Source of the DNA: Zavarzinia sp.
GTDB lineage: Bacteria > Pseudomonadota > Alphaproteobacteria > Zavarziniales > Zavarziniaceae
DNA length: 63,513 bases
Direction: 5' to 3'
NCBI GenBank assembly: GCA_025869435.1
Contig: JAOZVS010000102.1
Location: 2,114 to 65,626 of the forward strand
The translations under genes were made by a program, and so were the position numbers. A model generated the notes under the pieces. That model was not told the DNA's origin and searched no databases. It saw only the letters and a list, made by a program, of their open reading frames with translations. This document shows positions 61,218 to 63,513 of the stretch, piece after piece. Numbering within the stretch: the stretch's first letter is position 1; each line of letters starts with the position of its first letter.

Positions 61218-63149
61218 TCAGTGGTCTCGGGCGAGCAGGGTGTCGCGGTTGGAATTCACGCTGAACCGCCAGCCCCGGCCGATGCGGGCCGTGAAGAAGG
61301 CTTCTTCGAGAATGCAGGGACCGGCCGCCGTCGCGCCCGCCGGCTGGTCTTCCAGCCGGTGCACGGCAAGGCTGACCTCGCCTTCGCCCGGCACCGTCAG
61401 GCGCCGCTGGCCGGCGACGCCGGCGGCGGAGGCGGGCGGCGCGGCACCGTTCACCAATCTGGCGTGATTGATCGGGCGAACCGCGCGCAGCTCGATCACG
61501 ATGTCATTGGCCCCGGCGAGGGCGGCGGGCAGGGCGGCGCCCCGGCTCCAGGCGATGGCCTCGCCCGCCCCCGCGCTGTCCCTGGTCAGCGACCAGTCGA
61601 GGCGGCAGTCGGCGAGGTCGAAACCTTCGGCGAACATGTCGCGCCTGGCCCGGTCGACGAGTTCCGCCGCAGCCGCTTCCAGCGCCTCGGCCGAACCCGC
61701 GCCGACATTGCGGCTGTAACCCTGCGCGATATCGGAGAAGCCGATGCCGAAGGCCGAGAAGACGGCGGCGAGGCCCGGAATGATCACCTGGCTGATGCCG
61801 GCCGCCTCGGCCACCGCCGAGACGACGAAGGGCCCGGCCCCGCCGAAGGCAGCGAGGGTCGTGTCGGCGTCGATGGTGGTGAAAGCCTTCAGGCTGTCGG
61901 CGATCTTGCCGACCCAGGCTTTCTCCGCCGCGGCGAGCGCGGCCGGCAGATCGAGGCCGAGCGGCTCGGCGATGGCGCCGCGCACCGCGGCCTCGGCCCG
62001 CGCCCGGTCGAGGGTCATGGCCCCGCCGAAATAGGTCGCGGGGTCGATGAGGCCCGTGAGCAGGAAGACGTCGGTGATGGTCGGCCTTGTGCCGCCGAGA
62101 CCGAAGCAGGCCGGCCCCGGTGCGCCGCCGGCCGATTCCGGCCCGACCTTGATCGCGCCATCCTCGACCTTGAGGATGGAGGAGCCGCCGACCCCGACCG
62201 AGACGATGTCCGAGAGCGGGAAGGAGATTTCGATATTCTCGATCTCGCCCCGGCGCAGCGCCCGGGGGGCGCCGTTTTCGACGAGGCCGATATCGGTCGT
62301 GGTGCCGCCGATATCCATGGTCAGGAGACGCTTGAAGCCGTAATGCGCGGCCAGCGCCCGGGCGCCTTCCATGCCGCCCTGGGGGCCGGAGCCATAGGTC
62401 TTGACCGCGATGGTGCGGGCGACGCGGGCGCTGTCACCATCGTTGCGGAAGATCAGCAGCGGGTTCTGGTGCTTCCACTCGCGCAGGATCGCCTCCGCGT
62501 TATAGAGGAAGCCTTCCATGGCCGGATGCAGGAAGGCGTTGATCAGCGCCGACCAGCCGCGCCGCGCCGCATCGCCGTCGTCGACCAGCTCCGAAGCGCA
62601 GAGCACGGGCACGACGCCCAGCAGATGGCGCGGGAACTTGCGCAGGATCGCCTGTTTCAGCCGCTTCTCGCCCGCCCGGTAATCGTCGCCGCCGAGGCTG
62701 ATGACGATGCGGTTGGCGCCATTGTTGGTCAGGGCGTTGATCGCCGAAACCAGGGCGCCGTCGAAGGCGTCGCCGGTCAGGGCGAGGTCGATCGCCTGCA
62801 CCCGGTCGCCGACGAGAACGTCGAACATCGCCTTGGCGTCGGCCGAGGCGGACAGGCCGGTGATATCGTCGCCAGCGGAATGGATCAGGCCGAGGCGGGG
62901 GCCCTTCTTCTCGACGATGGCGTTGGTGCCCTGGGTCGTCGAGTAACGGATGTGATCGGTGGCGACCAGGAGGTCGAGCAGCCTCTCCTCGCCATAGACG
63001 GCGACGGAGGCTTTCTTCAGACCCTCGAAGAAGCATTTCGACAAGTCATAGGGCGTGGTGATGGTCTTGGTGTGGTGGACCTTCGCCCCGTCGATCACGC
63101 AGATATCCGTCAGCGTGCCGCCGTTGTCGATATTGATGAGCAGACCCAT
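61218..63149 (-). CDS. HyuA-like ATPase subunit of ketone carboxylase (ApcA-like)
   Basis: A 643-residue hydantoinase A family protein, first in the operon. The first phosphate loop reads DNGGTLTD (residues 8-15) instead of the usual DIGGTFTD, and the second is TMDIGGTTTDIGLVENG. GVGGSSILKVEDGAIKVGPESAGGAPGPACFGLGG and FGGAGPFVVSAVAEAAGI are family signatures. The start at 63149 is preferred for GGAGAGG just upstream; an ATG at 63164 has none. In acetophenone carboxylase two different HyuA-like subunits occur per half-complex, as here. Both probably bind ATP. Confidence 0.88.
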   Translation of the reverse strand: MGLLINIDNGGTLTDICVIDGAKVHHTKTITTPYDLSKCFFEGLKKASVAVYGEERLLDLLVATDHIRYSTTQGTNAIVEKKGPRLGLIHSAGDDITGLSASADAKAMFDVLVGDRVQAIDLALTGDAFDGALVSAINALTNNGANRIVISLGGDDYRAGEKRLKQAILRKFPRHLLGVVPVLCASELVDDGDAARRGWSALINAFLHPAMEGFLYNAEAILREWKHQNPLLIFRNDGDSARVARTIAVKTYGSGPQGGMEGARALAAHYGFKRLLTMDIGGTTTDIGLVENGAPRALRRGEIENIEISFPLSDIVSVGVGGSSILKVEDGAIKVGPESAGGAPGPACFGLGGTRPTITDVFLLTGLIDPATYFGGAMTLDRARAEAAVRGAIAEPLGLDLPAALAAAEKAWVGKIADSLKAFTTIDADTTLAAFGGAGPFVVSAVAEAAGISQVIIPGLAAVFSAFGIGFSDIAQGYSRNVGAGSAEALEAAAAELVDRARRDMFAEGFDLADCRLDWSLTRDSAGAGEAIAWSRGAALPAALAGANDIVIELRAVRPINHARLVNGAAPPASAAGVAGQRRLTVPGEGEVSLAVHRLEDQPAGATAAGPCILEEAFFTARIGRGWRFSVNSNRDTLLARDH

Positions 63150-63335
63150 GCCCTCTCCCGCCATTGGGGGAAGCGCCAGCGGGTGTCACCCCGGCGTCGG
63201 GCAAGGCTTCGCCGTCGCCCGGCACCGGCGCCTTTCGGCCGGCCCCGGACGGGGGTCGCATTGCTCAACCTGACGTTTCCTCGTTTTCGTTGGGTCTATT
63301 CTGGGCGGGGTGCCCCGGTCCATATCCCCCCGTCT

Positions 63336-63367
63336 GGGGGGAGGGGAATAGGGGGACCGCAGGGGGG
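63336..63367 (+). repeat. G-quadruplex-like G-run cluster upstream of the carboxylase operon
   Basis: Four G runs of six, four, five and six bases (63336-63341, 63343-63346, 63351-63355, 63362-63367) with short loops fit the quadruplex pattern. The site lies about 190 bases upstream of the first operon gene, between it and the edge gene. The G-rich strand is the template strand for the operon. No clear sigma-70 or sigma-54 promoter was seen in the surrounding 240 bases. Confidence 0.45.
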
Positions 63368-63388
63368 CGGCTCCCCCACCCCCATGGG

Positions 63389-63513
63389 TCAGCGGGCGAT
63401 GACGGCGTTTTCCCGGGGGTCGGGCGCCGGCAGCAGCACGCAGTGGCTCCCCGAGGGGCCGTGCATCGTGGCAACACACTGATTACACGAGGTGCAGCCC
63501 GATGCGGTCAGTC
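63389..63513 (-). CDS. Probable NADH:flavin oxidoreductase, C-terminal end (partial)
   Basis: The window's right edge cuts a minus-strand gene; only the last 40 codons and the stop at 63389-63391 are present. The translated piece contains SGCTSCNQCVATMHGPSG followed by SHCVLLPAP, whose Cys spacing and the CNxCVAxM pattern resemble the C-terminus of some Old Yellow Enzyme-like NADH:flavin oxidoreductases. Those enzymes reduce enones or dienoyl-CoAs. It is upstream of and parallel to the carboxylase operon, 239 bases away. The family assignment is from pattern memory and is moderate at best. Confidence 0.45.
   Translation of the reverse strand, partial: LTASGCTSCNQCVATMHGPSGSHCVLLPAPDPRENAVIAR

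Noticed and set aside
63150-63388. Sigma-54 promoter for the carboxylase operon, as used by acetone carboxylase genes
   Set aside because: I looked for TGGCAC-N5-TTGC on the minus strand and saw no acceptable match; the regulator nearby is LuxR type, not a sigma-54 activator.
1-63513. tRNA, rRNA, tmRNA genes, riboswitches, prophage or insertion sequences
   Set aside because: No cloverleaf, conserved rRNA segment, integrase or transposase reading frame, or terminal inverted repeat was recognised by eye. A covariance-model search could still find small RNAs.

Overview
The window is GC-rich DNA, densely coding on both strands, with no rRNA, tRNA, CRISPR array or insertion sequence that I could see. 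The gene families point to an alphaproteobacterium, probably Rhodospirillales-like: a MucR/Ros regulator, a Fur protein without CxxC pairs, and a backbone of mutS, glnD, murJ, trpS, usp, nfu, tsaB, rimI, mucR, fur and plsC. I cannot name a genus from the sequence.

Layout. 0.1-11 kb: a GntR regulator, a ParD/ParE-type toxin-antitoxin pair abutting mutS, a divergent LtrA membrane protein, then glnD, murJ and trpS. 11-28.8 kb is accessory: a DUF2927-like secreted protein, an alpha/beta hydrolase, a Slt-type lytic transglycosylase, an RND efflux pump (permease plus adaptor), the dapA-smpB pair, a 1167-residue RTX plus FG-GAP protein, a TIGR03032 protein, a sulfite-oxidase-like molybdoenzyme, a HigA-like HTH protein with a histone-H1-like Lys/Ala tail, and a DUF2333 protein. 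28.8-37.2 kb returns to the backbone (usp, a class III cyclase, nfu, nitroreductase, tsaB, rimI, mucR, a 2OG-Fe(II) oxygenase with a thioredoxin-like N-terminus, fur, plsC, thioesterase).

37.3-41.3 kb holds a TetR regulator, a Tat-exported arylsulfatase, and the formylglycine-generating enzyme that would activate it. 41.3-48 kb holds a MacA-MacB-outer-membrane-lipoprotein efflux operon divergent from a CpxR/CpxA-like two-component system. macB contains a 13-base homopolymer between its ATPase and membrane domains. 48-50.6 kb has a medium-chain reductase, a DUF3237 protein and a short-chain dehydrogenase.

The most interesting part is 50.5-63.5 kb. Six tightly packed minus-strand genes encode two HyuA-like subunits, a small zinc-ribbon subunit, a HyuB-like subunit, a 270-residue fifth protein and an acetoacetyl-CoA-synthetase-type ligase. 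They are followed by a MalT-like LuxR regulator. Number, sizes and order match the acetophenone carboxylase plus benzoylacetate-CoA ligase cluster (apcABCDE-bal) known from Aromatoleum, rather than three-subunit acetone carboxylase. The zinc subunit carries a natural run of nine histidines. The C-terminal end of a probable flavin oxidoreductase lies at the right edge, upstream of this operon. The inferred pathway is carboxylation of a methyl ketone with CO2 and ATP to a beta-keto acid, CoA activation, and thiolysis elsewhere; the substrate is unknown.
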